Positions 14,371 through 28,800 of a stretch of 64,000 bases of DNA are shown piece by piece (position 1 is the stretch's first letter; each line of letters begins with the position of its first letter). This stretch comes from Hybos culiciformis (taxonomy: Eukaryota; Arthropoda; Insecta; Diptera; Hybotidae): NCBI GenBank assembly GCA_964007475.1, contig OZ023275.1:11573829-11637828 (forward strand). Reading direction: 5' to 3'. Below the pieces are notes generated by a model. The model was not told the origin of the DNA. It saw only the letters and a list, made by a program, of their open reading frames with translations, and searched no databases. Both the position numbers and the translations under genes were made by a program.

Positions 14371-17300
14371 GCAGTGGATGAAATAAAAACGGCTATAGTA
14401 TTCCTTGATTGAAGTCTCTGCTCTTTAAAAAATTTAAAAAATCTGTTACTTTAAAAAATCTAAAAACCCTTTTTGTTTTCTTAAAACGATAATAAAAAAA
14501 ATTAGCAAAATAACAAAGACTCATAAAATTTTAAAATTAATTTTAATATAAAAATAACTAAAACATAAAATATGTATTATAAAGAATAAACATTTTAAAA
14601 AGAAAACACGTGTTATTCAATTATAAAATACCTAAAGCTATTCTATCCTATAAATTCTGTTAGAATCACAAGAACTCAGTTGCAACATAAATAAATTATC
14701 CAAATGCATAAACATATATGTACAACATATTTGGATTTTCTTTAAAATAAAAAACTGTATATCTCTTAACCAGGCAAAAAAAAAATCATTCGTCTGTTGA
14801 AAGACAAAACATTATTTTTTGTACTTTGGAACAAAATTTGGAACATAAGTTTATAAAGTTATGTTGAAACCGAACTGCAAATCATTTTCAAATCAAATAT
14901 TTCCCGTAATAAAAGAAACAAACCTGCACAAATCCCAGTACTCATCTTATTGAAAACAAATTAATATAATGATCTTAAACTTAAGAAGTTAGAAGCACGT
15001 GTTTTTAATCGATGAAAACAAAGTAATCGATGATTGATGAATATAAAACAATGTATTAAATAGTTAAATGTCATAACCTTAGCATAACATTAGACCATTA
15101 GTGCATCACACTTTATTTTTGGTTTCAATTTGTTTAGTTTCTAAGTTTTTCCTTTACTACATATATATGTATATAGACCAACGTTCCATTATAGTTATAC
15201 TTATGTACTTATATACTTAGAAGGATTTATAAGCTTTACGTAAAAACATAAAAATAGCGAATTTAATATTTAATTTAATTTTTTTTTTTTTGTGTAAACG
15301 ATCTTTCTTTTTTTGTGATTCAAATACTTTTATTATTATATGTAAATTTAATTTTTTCTTATACAAAAGAAAGTTTAATAAAAACATAAATTTTCTCTTC
15401 ATTTTCAAAAAATTATTTATTCTGCATAACATCTGTAATGTTAATATCTCGATATAAGAATAAAAAGTATTATGTCTGGAGAAAATAAAACAAAAAATTT
15501 AAAGATAAAAAGAAAATGATTGAAAGCTTAAGAAACATAATAACATGGCTCAATATGAGATCATTGAAATGAACAAAAATGTAACTCAAATACGATATGT
15601 TCATAATCAAAAATAATATTTTCATGAAAGAATGTTTGAACTTCTAAGAATTAATCCTATGCCTTAAGATATTTGCCTGTTCAGACTTCGATTCAAAAGG
15701 TTATCAATTTTAATATTCCAGGTCTATCTATTTCAAATTTTTTTCCACCTAGTTACTGAATTCTGTTTGAATTCAAAAACTATTTTAAAATATTTTAATA
15801 CATTTTTGTTACAGCATTTTTTATTACTTTCTAACTAATATCCTTAAAAGGATACATAAAAATTCACTTTTTAAATAAATGTTTTAATGTTTATGACAAA
15901 TATGATATTGGTAGTACATAAACTTTTTTTATAATAATATAGTACATTTTGTTCCAACTTGAGTGCATCGTTTTTATTATTTTTTTAAATTAATTTATAT
16001 GTAGTTATTATCCTAGAATTATAGATAATTTCGTGAGTTTAAACTTAAATTAACAAATATAGGAAGTTTTGTATAATATCTTTCTCTAATTCAGTTGAGA
16101 TTCAGAATAACATAAATTTGTATTTCTTTTTTGCAAAACTTACTTCTTAATATCAAGTTTCAAGAACTGTGACAAATAAGTAGAAACAAGAAGATAAGGA
16201 AAATGAAAAACCGCAGGAAAATTTCACATACAAAAACGCATTACGATTTTTTTAAATAAAAATAGAAAATAGAAAGCAAAAGAAAATATTGAACAACAGT
16301 GGAATAAATTAAAAAGTTTATAATCATTTCTTGCATTTATTTCAAAAGCATATTTGTATTATTAGACGTTTTATTTCAAACTTTTAATTATTTTATTTTA
16401 CAGAAAATTTTAAAAGACGAAGAATATTAAATAAAACTTTCTCTAATGAAAACTAAATGAAATTGTTTTATTTTTTTATTTATTGTTATTTTTTTTTAAT
16501 TGTGAAAATTACTTACTGTGGTAATTATTAAGTAGTAACTTCGAATAGCGTATTATGAGTTCCGCAAGGCAATGTTGAGTGTGCATCACGAATGAGTGCA
16601 TTGCCAACGTAAACGTAGATTTCTTATATTAAAATATTCGAGTAGTTTTATATAGTATTTTGATAATGCGTTTAAAGTTTAACACATACAAATTGAACGA
16701 CCTGTTAAAATAAATTTTAAGAATTAAAATATATGAAGATTGTTATCTTCAAAAAAAGCCAGAGCTTTAAAAAAAATAATCGAAACACACGTTTTAGAAA
16801 CTTGTTTTAAATAATTTCTATACATAATTTTCTTCAAAAAATGAATGAAAAATTCCTAAAAATTTTCTGGACATTTCTTTTTACAAGAAGTTGCAGAATG
16901 AAAAAGAACATTTTGCAAATTTCTACTTGCTGAATTGAAGTTTTTAATCAATTTCCTCTTATTCGTCAGATCATGTGTACAAGAATATATAACTACTAGT
17001 AAACATAAATAAAGAAAATTTTCTTTTGAAATTTCCGATAGGCAAGAAAAAGTTTAATGTAAAACTAATAAAAAAGATATTTTTTATATTCTTATTGTAT
17101 TCTTTGGGAAAAATTTTCAGCTCCTGCAATTTTTTATTAAATAACATTTCTTTTAGTTATTGCTCTTACTTTTCCCTCAAACTCATAAAAGTCGTGACTC
17201 AACGAAAAAACTAATTTGATAAAATATTAAATATTATTTTCTGCAAGTTGTATAATTATACTTACTACAACTTATTTGTCTTAACAATATGATACAATTT

Positions 17301-20300
17301 TGAACTAAACAATATGATGATACGACACAGAAAAATGTTTAGATATAAAAAACAAATTTGTGTAATTTTAAAATTGTAAACATTCAACATGCAACAAAGA
17401 TTTTAATTTTCTGAAAGGGCATAATATTCCTTAATTAAGACTTAGGCATACACAAGACTATGAATTAATATGAAACGTATAAGATTATTAGAATTTTTTA
17501 ACCCAATTAAAATTATGTAGTGAAATAAATTCAGTTGTTGTATCTTAATAACACAATTCCTGTAATAATTATAAAGTACCCAAAATACCCAAAATACATA
17601 ATAATAATCTGTATTATTATCCTTTAATATTTAAATTTAAATATGTACATTACATATATTTATGAAATATCTTATGTTTCAATTTTAATAATAAAATATA
17701 TGTACGGTATACTTTTTTGTTATGATATCAAATAAATCTATATGTTTTGATAATATTCATTAAATTTTTTATTATATTTTGATGCATGGTTGAGGTCACT
17801 TAATTCAATGATCTTTATTAGTGGGCTATTATTACAATAAGGACATTTATTTTGTTAAATTCTATTTGAATATAAGTTTCATTTCGAAAAACTGGTCAAG
17901 AAAACGAAAAACTGGTCAGTTATGGTATGATGGCTTGGCTAGTCGATAAAACTCGAATAGGAAATAAAAATTAATTACTTTCTACCATCTAGGGAATCTA
18001 CCAATTCCATAATAAAATATTGTTATAGTTTATAATAAAGTAAATTATGTTACAAAATAGTTCGAACAAATTTTCTAAACATAAATAAATAAGGGGAAAA
18101 ATGTTAATCTTATATAATTATAATTATATACATAATGTAAATTGATTATGGGATCATATTTTTATACATGATTTCACCATAAAATGTTTTACACCAAGTA
18201 TATATTTATATTTTCTGATCTGAATGAATAAATATTATATTTCTCCTAAATGAGGAAATAATTAATGAAATAGGATTTTTTCAACTGATATCATTAAAAT
18301 AAATTATAAATTTTGTCATCTTATAATTATTTATGAGATAATTTTAGTTTAAAGTTGTTGTGGTGCCTGTTTTTTTTTTTGTAATTATAAATCTCTATTG
18401 CGCTTTGTTCTTTGGTTTGTTGTAATTAAAAATAACATGAAATTTCTCTTAAAATTAAATCATTACCATTTTCCCTTAAAGTGGAAATGTTTTGCAGTAC
18501 TTTCTTGAAGGTATGTTTATTTAAATTGGAAATTAGTTTGTTAAACTTGTTGAATAGTTCGAAAACATAATTTTCTTTATTGGAGTGGGAATTATTACTA
18601 AATGTCATAACACTGTTTACAAGGGTATTAAATAAATAATAACTTTATATAAATGTCGAGCATTATTATATTGAGTGGAAAACAATTTTTTTTAAATTTC
18701 TATTAAAATTCAATAAATAAACATTAATTAAAAATAATTGAATATTAATATAAAATAATATTTAACAAAATTATTTCATAGCTTTGCATAACATAACATA
18801 AAAATGGACAAGGATATAAAACGATTTAATTTTAATTTTAATTCTAATGAGTAAAACGAATTTAATTAATAGAGCTGCATAATTAGAATTTTTTTTTATT
18901 GAAAACATAATTTATTTAGAACAATAATATTTTTTTATACTTATTGTTATCAATCAATATTAAAACTTTTATAAAACTATTGAATTAAAAATCAATTAAA
19001 ACTTTCTTGCATAATGTGTACATATATTTTGGGAATAAAAATGGACTGTTTTGCGACAAAAAAAAAAGTCACGAGCCATTATTTTTTGAAATTTGTTTTC
19101 AGACAACTTTTTTTTGTTCATAAAATTACAAGATTAACATTTGAACTTTCGAAACTGATTTAGTTCAATTAAAACTGAAATTATATGAAATTTACCAAAA
19201 ACACAATACAATTTATCATTGTCTAAAAACTGGCGGTTTTTTAATTAAATACATAAATAAGGATAGATCTTAGATTCCTTCAAAAAACAAAAAAGATATG
19301 TATCGTACAATGTGTGAACAATATATAAATTGTGTTACTGAACATGGTACATAAGTACATAAAAAAAAATCTGCATAATATGGTGATATGAAGACAACTT
19401 TAATAAAAAATGAATATTTTGTAGGAAAATTTAAGCTTCATTCGTTTAACATAAATTTCTAGAATACTTTATATTTTTTTTTGCCATTAATAACATTTGC
19501 TCTTCTTTTATTTTCGTTTCAAATTCTGATTTTAAAACTTGAATGAAGTATTTTTGGGAATATTTTTTTTACTTTTGTATATGCGTAAACAAAGTGTCCT
19601 AAAATTTATATTCCAATATTTGTTTTGATATTATATCGTGTACGTAATTTCATCCTATTTTTAATTCAGAAAAATAAAATAAAATATTAATTTCACAAAC
19701 ACTACGCCCACCAGTTATTTTTATCCTGTATTATTATATCACATATAAAAACTTAATACCCTATTGAATTCTTAAAACATGAAAAATCGCTTTGGTTTTT
19801 ATTTAGTCTTGCCGTTGTAGGTACGACAATCCTGAAAACCTCGAAAAAAAAATCAAAAGAGTAGAACATAAATAAAACTAAATTTCATAGCACACCGGAA
19901 TTATCGACCAGCAATTAAGCTATCTGGTAATCTGGTAATCTGGTTATTTAAATCATTGATTGGATTTGGACAATAAAGTTTAATCTTATTTCTAATTGAA
20001 AATTTAATCACTACATAAAATATATCATATCAAAATTCATTAATTTAGTATATAATTCAAAATAATTTTATTACAGTATGTATTATTGTATACATAACTA
20101 AGTGAAAATGAGAATTATGTACATTTTATAATTTAAAAAGGATTAAAAAATCCTTACCCAAATATTTTTCAAAATCTTAATAAAATTTATTTGCAATATA
20201 ATACTGCAATACATGTATATAATAATATTGTATATTGAAAAGTATTATAATAAATAAGCATTAAAAATATATAAAATTTAATATAATTTTTATGACAGCA

Positions 20301-21826
20301 GTTAGGATTAAGTTTAGGTGTGTTAAATTTAAACATTATTAATTCATTGAAAACTTAATTTTCCATTAATTAAGGATTAAGGAATCAAGGAAATTGATTA
20401 GATTTTTAGATTTTTTGAATAATTTTATCATCATACTATTAAATAAGGTAAAATAAAAAATGGAAAAATTACATAAAAATTAAAAACTTAAACTTAGAAT
20501 AAGTTGATTCATTTTTAGATATTCAATGGCAAAATGTTTACAGAAATAACCATAATAATAATTAAACTTTAATTTTCATTTATATGAATTTTTATTTCAA
20601 GAGCAATGAAAACTTTTGCTTATTTTTTATTAAATAACCTTGTGCCCAGGTATATACATACATATTATGTCGATAAATATCATGGCGATCTGCATAAAAT
20701 TGAATTTTGTATCTTTATAAACTTTTCAGTGCATTTTTAAGGGTTAAAGTTTTTTAATTAAATTTATTTAATTTTTATTTTTTTTTTTAAATGATAGTCC
20801 TTAATGTAATTTATAATTGTACATAAACGTACCCAAAATAAATATTTAAATATCAAGCTTTTGAAATGAATAAATAATATTTCAATTTTTTCTCAAATTA
20901 AACCATACAAATTGAATTTTCATGGAAAACTAATGGTAAGTTTTATACGAAAAACTTCTTCCTTATTAAATTTGTTTACAAAAATCGTAAACTGTTATAC
21001 TCTTTTTGTGTACATAGTTATTTATTGTTTTTCTTTTCTTTTTAAACTTGCAACAAGTTAGATTTTGGATACTTGTTGCGTAACTTTTTCTTATATTCAT
21101 AATTTTCTACATGTTATTAGAGTTTAATGGAACAAACATTTGTTGCAAACAAAGTATCAATTTCCCAATAAAATTTATAATGTAATATAGGAAGGTCAGA
21201 ATTTACAAAACTTTTTTATCTATCTAGCAATAGTGTTTTAAATATGTTAGTTATAAGTAGATTTGACTAGTGTTGTAAAATTATTAATAACAAAATAAAC
21301 ATAATATTTAAATAATACTTTTTTTGTTTAAAAATTCAGGAAGATATAAAAACACAATTTTCCACATTATTGTTAATCATAAAAATTGCAAAATTTTGCT
21401 CTGTGAATAGCACATATTACTATAAAAATGTGTTTATTTCATTTGGTTTATATACATAATTCGCACAATAATAATATTATTTAATAAAAACCCATTAAAA
21501 TTTGATATTCAAGGCACTAATTACCACCGTGATCATATTATACAAAATTTATTTTTTTTTTAATATATATTATGAAAAATGGGATTTCAAAAAATATTTT
21601 AAAAATAATTGTTTATTTAAATTGCGAACTAATTATATATATATGCACAAGTTTATGTGGGTGATGGTGGTTCAGATTTCACAAATATTTCAAAAATGTC
21701 ATAATCACTACGAGCTGAAAATTTATATTATTATATTACAAAATTTGGCAATCATCTAAAAATATCCTTAGGTACACCTTCATATAATATACGCACTTGC
21801 AAAATTATGTTTTTAAATTTGCAAAA
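14371..21826. other. Non-coding AT-rich DNA
   Basis: No gene, RNA or complete mobile element was recognised. Small features are a triple ATCTGGTAA repeat at about 19,919-19,945 and a doubled GAAAAACTGGTCA at about 17,886-17,918. A slightly GC-richer patch at 16,545-16,615 contains GGCAATG and CATTGCC about 25 bp apart. Confidence 0.6.
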
Positions 21827-21943
21827 TAAATTCTTTTCCAAAAATAGTTATTCTGGTATTTTGGAACAGTTTCAAAATAACAACAAATTTTAGTTCATGA
21901 TAAAAAAAAAATCAGAATAAGAATTTTTGGAAAAGAATTTACT
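21827..21943. repeat. Small fold-back inverted repeat
   Basis: AAATTCTTTTCCAAAAA, followed by TTATTCTG, at the left is mirrored at the right by CAGAATAA and TTTTTGGAAAAGAATTT. The arms of about 30 bp match at all but about two positions around a spacer of about 57 bp. It is probably a relic of a small MITE; no target duplication seen. Confidence 0.7.
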
Positions 21944-22011
21944 TTGGTGCAATCTTTTTGTCATTGACAACTTATGATCTTTAATTTTGTTGTAGCGATC
22001 ATAGCTGAAAG

Positions 22012-22366
22012 CAGGGCTGTAGATTCGTCAAAAAATAGTTCCAACTCCGACTTCGACTCCAACCGCTAAAATTATTAATGTACGACTCCGACTCCGACTC
22101 AAACTCTAAATCTAAACGTATGTGGAAATATATTTATAAATACTATGCTGTGGGTAATTAATGGAAGTGAATTAATTAATATAATATAAAGCACGTGCAT
22201 ATGCAAAATATTTAAAATTCAATGAATTTTAAAATATTTGCTAAAAAAATTCTTGGAGTCGGAGTCGCGAATTATCGTAACGCCTCCGACTCCGACTCCA
22301 ACTCCGATACAAAGACCACAACTCCGACTCCACAACTCCGACTCCGACTCCAACTCCACAGCCCTG
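22012..22366. mobile_element. Non-autonomous hAT element (MITE), 355 bp
   Basis: The element starts CAGGGCTGTAG and ends CACAGCCCTG, giving inverted ends of the CAGGGCTGTGGAGT type known from hAT MITEs. It is flanked by a perfect 8-bp duplication, GCTGAAAG, at 22,004-22,011 and 22,367-22,374; 8 bp is the hAT target length. Both ends carry repeated CTCCGACTC-type hexamers, inverted between the halves (GGAGTCGGAGTCG near 22,254), and the middle is AT-rich. No transposase frame. The perfect target duplication suggests a fairly recent insertion. Confidence 0.93.
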
Positions 22367-22374
22367 GCTGAAAG

Positions 22375-25245
22375 TATCTAATTATAAGTAAAACTATAAC
22401 AATTATCTGTCAAGTATTAACAATTCTGAAACACAAAACTCAATCACGAATTATTATAGTTTTTTGACGAAAATACCCAAAATCTATTGTATATCCTTCT
22501 TAATATTGACAACTTTAATAGGTACTTTAAATAAGTACTCATAATAGGCCTTTAAATAGTTAGTTACATTGACTAGACGTTATGCAAAAAAAATTTTTAA
22601 AGCAATATTTTTTTTATTTGGAAATATTCTATGTAATGCTGAATTTCAATAGAAAACGACCAATTTGAATATTTAATTGATGAATATTCCATTTAATGCT
22701 GATTAAGCTAGACGAGAAAGTTTACGAAAAATTTCAAGTTCATGGAACTTTTAAATAAATACTTAATTTTCTTTCTAAAAATATATATTTCAAATGATAT
22801 TTAAAATCATAATACAATATTTACAGCTACATATTTAATATTTAATTTATTAACGTTATAACAGATTCAAAGGAAAATAATTCTTAATATAACCTTTCGA
22901 GTGAATTAAATAATGAAGTTCAGAAAAAATAATTCTAAATAAGTTATTAAATTATGATAAATTGATAAAAATGTAATAAATTTTTGATTTTTAATTTAAA
23001 AAATTTACAATTCTTACATTGATATAATCTTAAATCCAAAATTAGAAAGATGTAAAAGAAAATTTATAATGTAAGTTAAAAAAAAAGTAGGTAAAGAAGT
23101 TTGGGCTTATCTGCAAAAAAAAAAAATCTATATTTTAAAATAAAAATCGTTTCAACATTAGTCGGAACACAATCTTAGGAAGACTTTTCCTTGGAAAGTC
23201 TGTTATAAAATATAGAATTTAAACTTTAATAATCTTAGTGATTTAGCAATATGAGAATTTTATAGCTAAAAATATTTTTCCTCGTTATTGCATATTTTTG
23301 CATTATTTTTTTTATAATCTAAATAATAATAAAGTATCTTTTATTCTATTTATTTATATATTGTATATGTATATTGACAGTAGATACATTTAGAGATATA
23401 ACAAACATTTTATGCGTACAATTTATTACAAATTGTTGGCATAGATATATAAAATTTTATAATTTTATAATATATTTTATTAAATTGTAATGTCTTTGAG
23501 CAAAAATTTTAAGATACACAGACGCTAAATAGTAAGACTAAAGAAATTTCAATAATAAATAAATATTACAATTTAGAATTACTTAATTAAGCATAAATTT
23601 TGTGATCAAAACAAAATAAACAAATATTTTAAATCTTTTTCTTATAAATATTAAAATTAATAAAAGGATAGACGACGAGAAAGTGAAAATTTAAGATTCC
23701 CTTAAAAAAATATATTTTATTCAAGTGAAAATTTTATTTCATACAAAAAGGTATAACAAAATTCATAAAAAATTTCTCTTAACATTATGTTGGTAATTTA
23801 TTACTTTGAATCATATGCCTCGAAAATAAAATTAATGATTCCCAATGAGAAATCTTGGGTAAATGAAAGAACAGCGTGGCTTAGTTCAGTCACTCACTAC
23901 AACTTTTTTGTTAACCATGTATATATGTTTTCAATTCCTTTAAGTAGCTTTAAGGAATTTCTGCAGTTTACATAAACTTCTGGTACTGCAAAAATGTGTG
24001 TTTAATGTTTATATAAAAACAAATTTTTATAATATTGAAATTTAATATCAATGGTATAGAAAAATTTTGTTATAAAGTTTTCTACCAACTTCCGTCCTAT
24101 CACCATAAAAAAAAAAGAAATTTTATTTTAATTTTTTTTTTTCCTCGTTTATTTAATAAAAAAAAAATTTTTATTTGATAAAATCCTTATATTCAAACCT
24201 TTGAAGATTCTGTTCAAAATTTTAAATATTAACTTCAACAGGAAAATAAAAATAAATGATAATATTTTTTTATATTAATATTTGGATTTAACCCAAATAA
24301 TTTTTGCTTTTTTTTTTACTATGACCGTAAATAAGTTTTTTAAATATTCTATGCTCTTTTTTTTATTAATAATAATATTAATATTATTTTCATTTCATTT
24401 ATGTAAATAATATGATTTTACATAAAAAATATATCATAGTAAAATAAGTTTAAAAAATTTTTAATTTCAATAAAATATTCTTCACGGGTTTTGCATGGAT
24501 AACTAACTTCACAAACTTATTAAAAAACCTAATTTTGACCCTTACCCTTCTCAATTATAAAATTTATTATGTCTGGTAGGTATATACTATAAAGTATAAA
24601 AAAAATTCTGTGCATAAGAAATTGGCTTAAAAAAGAAAACATTTTCATTATGCATATTTATGAGTTATTAAGCCCACTCAACGAGTTATACCGTATAAAT
24701 ACAATTAAATTATAACATTGACAAAATCGGATAAAAATCTTAATAATTTTATTGTTCATAAAAAAATAAAATAAAGCTTAAAATTTCTAAAATATAAATT
24801 ACGTCTAACAATTTAATTCTAAGTAGCATAATAGCATTTATTGGAGTTCAGAAAATCAGACACAATTAATTTTTAAATCTAAAAGGTGTTATAATGTTAC
24901 TTTCCTACGCATTTCATACCAACATTATAAGAATTGGTTCTATGATAATTATATTTTCCTTTCTCAAGATGTGTCTTTTGTTCAACAAAACTCGTTGAAA
25001 ACATTAAAAATTGCATTACTTTTTCATTTACTGTCGTTCGTTACCATATCGTGTGTAATTTATAAAAATTATTATCAACTAAATTATTATCAACCTAAGG
25101 TTATATAAAATTTTATTTCGAGGAAAAAAATATAAATTTCGATTCAATTTTATTTAGATACTTATATTACATTGTTAATTATTTGCTTTGATAATTATAT
25201 TTTCTTTTTGCGAAAAAAAATCGTTATTACTAGTATACTATGGTG
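22375..25245. other. Non-coding AT-rich DNA
   Basis: Nothing recognisable as a gene, RNA or complete repeat. The frame at 23,787-23,975 has a slightly higher GC content but no domain and no splice context. Confidence 0.55.
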
Positions 25246-25808
25246 CAGTGCTCCGCAACCAGAGTGCCGCGTAACGACATTAGATGTGACGTGGTTGATT
25301 ACAAGAAGTTTTTTTCTTATATTTCGAGGCAATTCGCTTTGTTTCAGGAGATCCTTGAATTTCCTTGAAGTCACAATTCGAATACAGACAAATTTTCTTT
25401 ATGGATGTAGTTTCGCTTGAATTTTGAAAAAAAAATGCAAACCTTAAGATTTTTTTTAAATTTTTACTTGCAACAGAGAAAATTTAAAAAAATTATAATT
25501 TTAATGGGAAATTATAATTTTAATGGAAAATTTCCTTCAATCTGAAAGAACGTGCTTCGATAAATTAAACGGGTTCAAACAAAAACACGAACTGTGGCAG
25601 ATGGGCTTACAACAAGAATTGATCGATATGTTTAGAAGGAACAAACAGATCGAGATCGAGGACAAACAAATTATTTTGATTTAAAGCTCAAAATATCATT
25701 ATAAATTTTTTATAGAGATTTTTTTTTATATTTTCAATTATTTTGTGTCTCAGATTTTCAGAAAAATAAATAAGTGCGTCGTATATGAATAAAGGTTGCG
25801 AACACTTG
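25246..25808 (+). mobile_element. Degraded hAT transposon derivative
   Basis: The left end CAGTGCTCCGCAACC and the right end GGTTGCGAACACTTG are imperfect inverted repeats; read inward the right end is CAAGTGTTCGCAACC. CAGTG followed by CAACC is a common hAT terminus. The ends and the coding fragment inside are GC-richer than the flanks. I could not find an exact 8-bp target duplication, so the copy is old or its edges are eroded. It holds a short transposase-like frame at 25,523-25,684. Confidence 0.65.
25523..25684 (+). pseudogene. hAT-transposase-like fragment
   Basis: A 53-codon frame contains FDKLNGFKQKHELWQMGL followed by QQELIDMFRRN. The pattern of an aromatic-Asp-Lys segment, 'FKxKhxLW' and an 'xMF' segment resembles the internal region of SCAND3/GTF2IRD2-type hAT transposases, in which 'FxxKLxLW' precedes a phenylalanine-rich stretch. 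This is recalled family resemblance, not an alignment. The sequence is only a small part of a transposase of several hundred residues and ends in TAA, so it cannot be active. Its codon use (GAG, ATC, CTG, GGC) differs sharply from the surrounding DNA. Confidence 0.5.
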
Positions 25809-28800
25809 TAGAGTTTATTAAATATAATGTTAAGTTTATGTTGTAAAATATTACAGACAAATTTTATAACAAAAATATCCTTTTTAAACTATTTTCAACA
25901 AAAGATAATTATTATTATTGTTTTTTTGTGCCTTTAAGGAATAAAATTTTTTTAAAAATTATAAGGATTTTATATTTTATATGTTGAATTTTAATTTTTT
26001 CCATGCAATAAAGTTTATTCTATTTCACAAACAATTATTATGAATTTAAATTACGTGTGTAAAATAAAATTATCCAATTTTACCAAATTATAATGAAACT
26101 GAGACCAAATTTAAATGAACACAAAACAACTGAAATTCTGAAAAAATAAAAATCTGATATTATTAATATCCAAAACCCTATGTTCTAAATATGTTTGAAC
26201 TTTTTGCTATCAAATTGAAAATTATTATTATTCCTGAAATGCTACAATATACTTTTGAAAACAGAAATTAATATTGTTGAATTTCTAAGTTTTCCACATT
26301 TTTATTGGCTTTAAACAGCAAAAACATTAAAAAATATATACGCTATAATTTGAACTATATAAAATTAAAATTTTAACTATAATATTAATTTAAAGTAAAA
26401 AACATAAAAAATTTATCTCTATCATCGAAAGACATTAAAATGAAAGAACTAAAATGCAAGAAGCATTAAATATTTCCCAACATTTGTCACAGATCATTTG
26501 TTTTAATGATAGTATAATATTGTTCAAAAAAATCTAATACTTTAAAAGATATTTTGATGGAATTGAGCAAAATATAGATGTATTTATGAACATTTATAGA
26601 TGTATTCTTACAACTTACATAATAATAATATACATATCTTTGAAAACCTTGAAACATAATGTTAACTTTTATTCGATATTATTTTGAAATATTACATTTA
26701 AAATTTAGGTCAAAATATAGAAAATGAAATTATTATAAATTTACTATAGTTCATTGTATTTAGTTTACCATAACTGACATGTTTTTTTTCCTTTTTAAGT
26801 TTGATTAAAATAATCAACTATGGTATATACACATCCTAATCTTCTAAATATAAGGAGAAAATGTGATTACACAGATTTATTTATTAAATAATGTTTTAAT
26901 ATTATATAATTTTTATCAAAATTCTTAATTTTTTCATACTTTTGGGAGTGGCATCATAATAACTCACAACGTTCAGGTGCAGATAGTGATATATATACGG
27001 AAAATTTCTAATGAAAACTACTAACATCAATTTTTAATAAATATATGTATCAAATTCAAAATTTAAAAAAAAAACAAAAACCATCAACCATAATTTCATA
27101 TAAATATAGGAATAGAAAACTTAATTTTATGTTGCCCATTCAAAAAAAAAATTTATAGCATTATTATCAAAATTTTAAATATCCGACATTAAATAAATTA
27201 AACTTCAGAATCAATATGACGATTATTTGAAAATTTTTACGACGAAAATTTATATTATGAACCTTATGCTTATCCTTATTATTTTTGCTATAAATGTATA
27301 CAAATTTCTGATATACATTTTGATAAATAAAAATTTTATCCATACATATAATATGAATAGATAATTACGTAAATGTATAGATTATGAAACAAAATTTAGA
27401 GAACACAATTCAGTAAAATAAATTAAAATTTTTATACATAAATGAAAATAAATCTAACTTTTATTATTGAAGTTACCACGTATGACTTAATTAACTTTTT
27501 TCACAATTATTGATGTGGACAATTATTGATGTGGACAATTATTGATGTGGATTCTTTGATAAAATCCATTCAAAGAGTCTTATTAAAAAGTTCATTTACT
27601 AGAATTCAAATTTTGTAAAAAGCGCTAATTGATAGAGCCGTACTAAATTGAAGTTTGAAGTTCTCAACTGAAATTTTAAGTGTTAAATTAAGTTGTTGTT
27701 TAACTATGTATCAATTATCAATATGAATATAATTTTGAAATTAAAAATAAATATGAAAATTTTAATTATTAAGTCAATACCTTATTTCATTTAAAATTAC
27801 ATAATTCATTGAAATAAATAAAAAATTTCCCCAATTTTCATTAAAATTTCTTTTAATAAAATAAATTTTATAGTGAATATGTAGGGATGAATAAATTAAA
27901 AATTTTCATATATTCGGTGTAGTTAATATGAAAAAAGAGTTTTTTCAATAAACCATTATTATAATTTCCCAATTTTAATTATTCGATAGTATGATGAATT
28001 TCCTTCCGACCTTTATTAAAAATTTTCTAATTTAAAGGTATAATTGAATGAATTAGTTTATTATCTTCTATCAATGAAGTTTCAATGTCAAATTAATTTG
28101 TTTTCATTATGAAAAACCAAAAAAAAAAAAGGTTCAGTTCTTTAAAGACAAAAATGTTTTGAAATAAAGGAAAATATATGCAATATTATATTTTCCTCCC
28201 GAAATTATAATCATAGCATCTGTACATATAAAAGATAATCATAAAAAGATATTTCTTTGACATAAATAGAATTTGCAATTAAAGTTTTATTTTGTTAATT
28301 TTCCTTCTAGGTTACATTCAACCTTAAATTATTATTTGAATGTGTAAGATTGAGAGGAAAACAATTTAAATTTTAAAGTTTTTATAAGGGTTAATTAAAT
28401 GGAAAAAGAAAAATTGATTTTTTTTTACAATGAACGAACTATGAAGGGATTCTATAAATTTTAGTTCTTCTAATTTAAGAAATGGACATTGATTTCATGA
28501 TTATAATTTTCATTTATGTATATGTTTTTACAATATTTCTGAGTAACATCCTAGAAAGACGCCTCAAATGTTGAATTAAAATTTTCTATTCAAATTTCCT
28601 AAGAATTCAGTTCAACCAAACAGTATCTAATATCTATTTAGAACTGTGAACTTTAGGTACATAAATGTTGACAAATCTAATTTAGCATGAATTTATAAAT
28701 CCGATTACGAATAATTTTAAAAATCATAAAAATCATACTGAAACTTTAAGAACTAATTAAAAAGTGCAAATAGTAAAAAAAAAAAAATCTCCATCCATAA

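Noticed and set aside
16545..16615. Possible microRNA precursor around GGCAATG...CATTGCC
   Set aside because: Only a 7-bp stem pairs and the inner 24 bases do not extend it, so it is not a convincing precursor.
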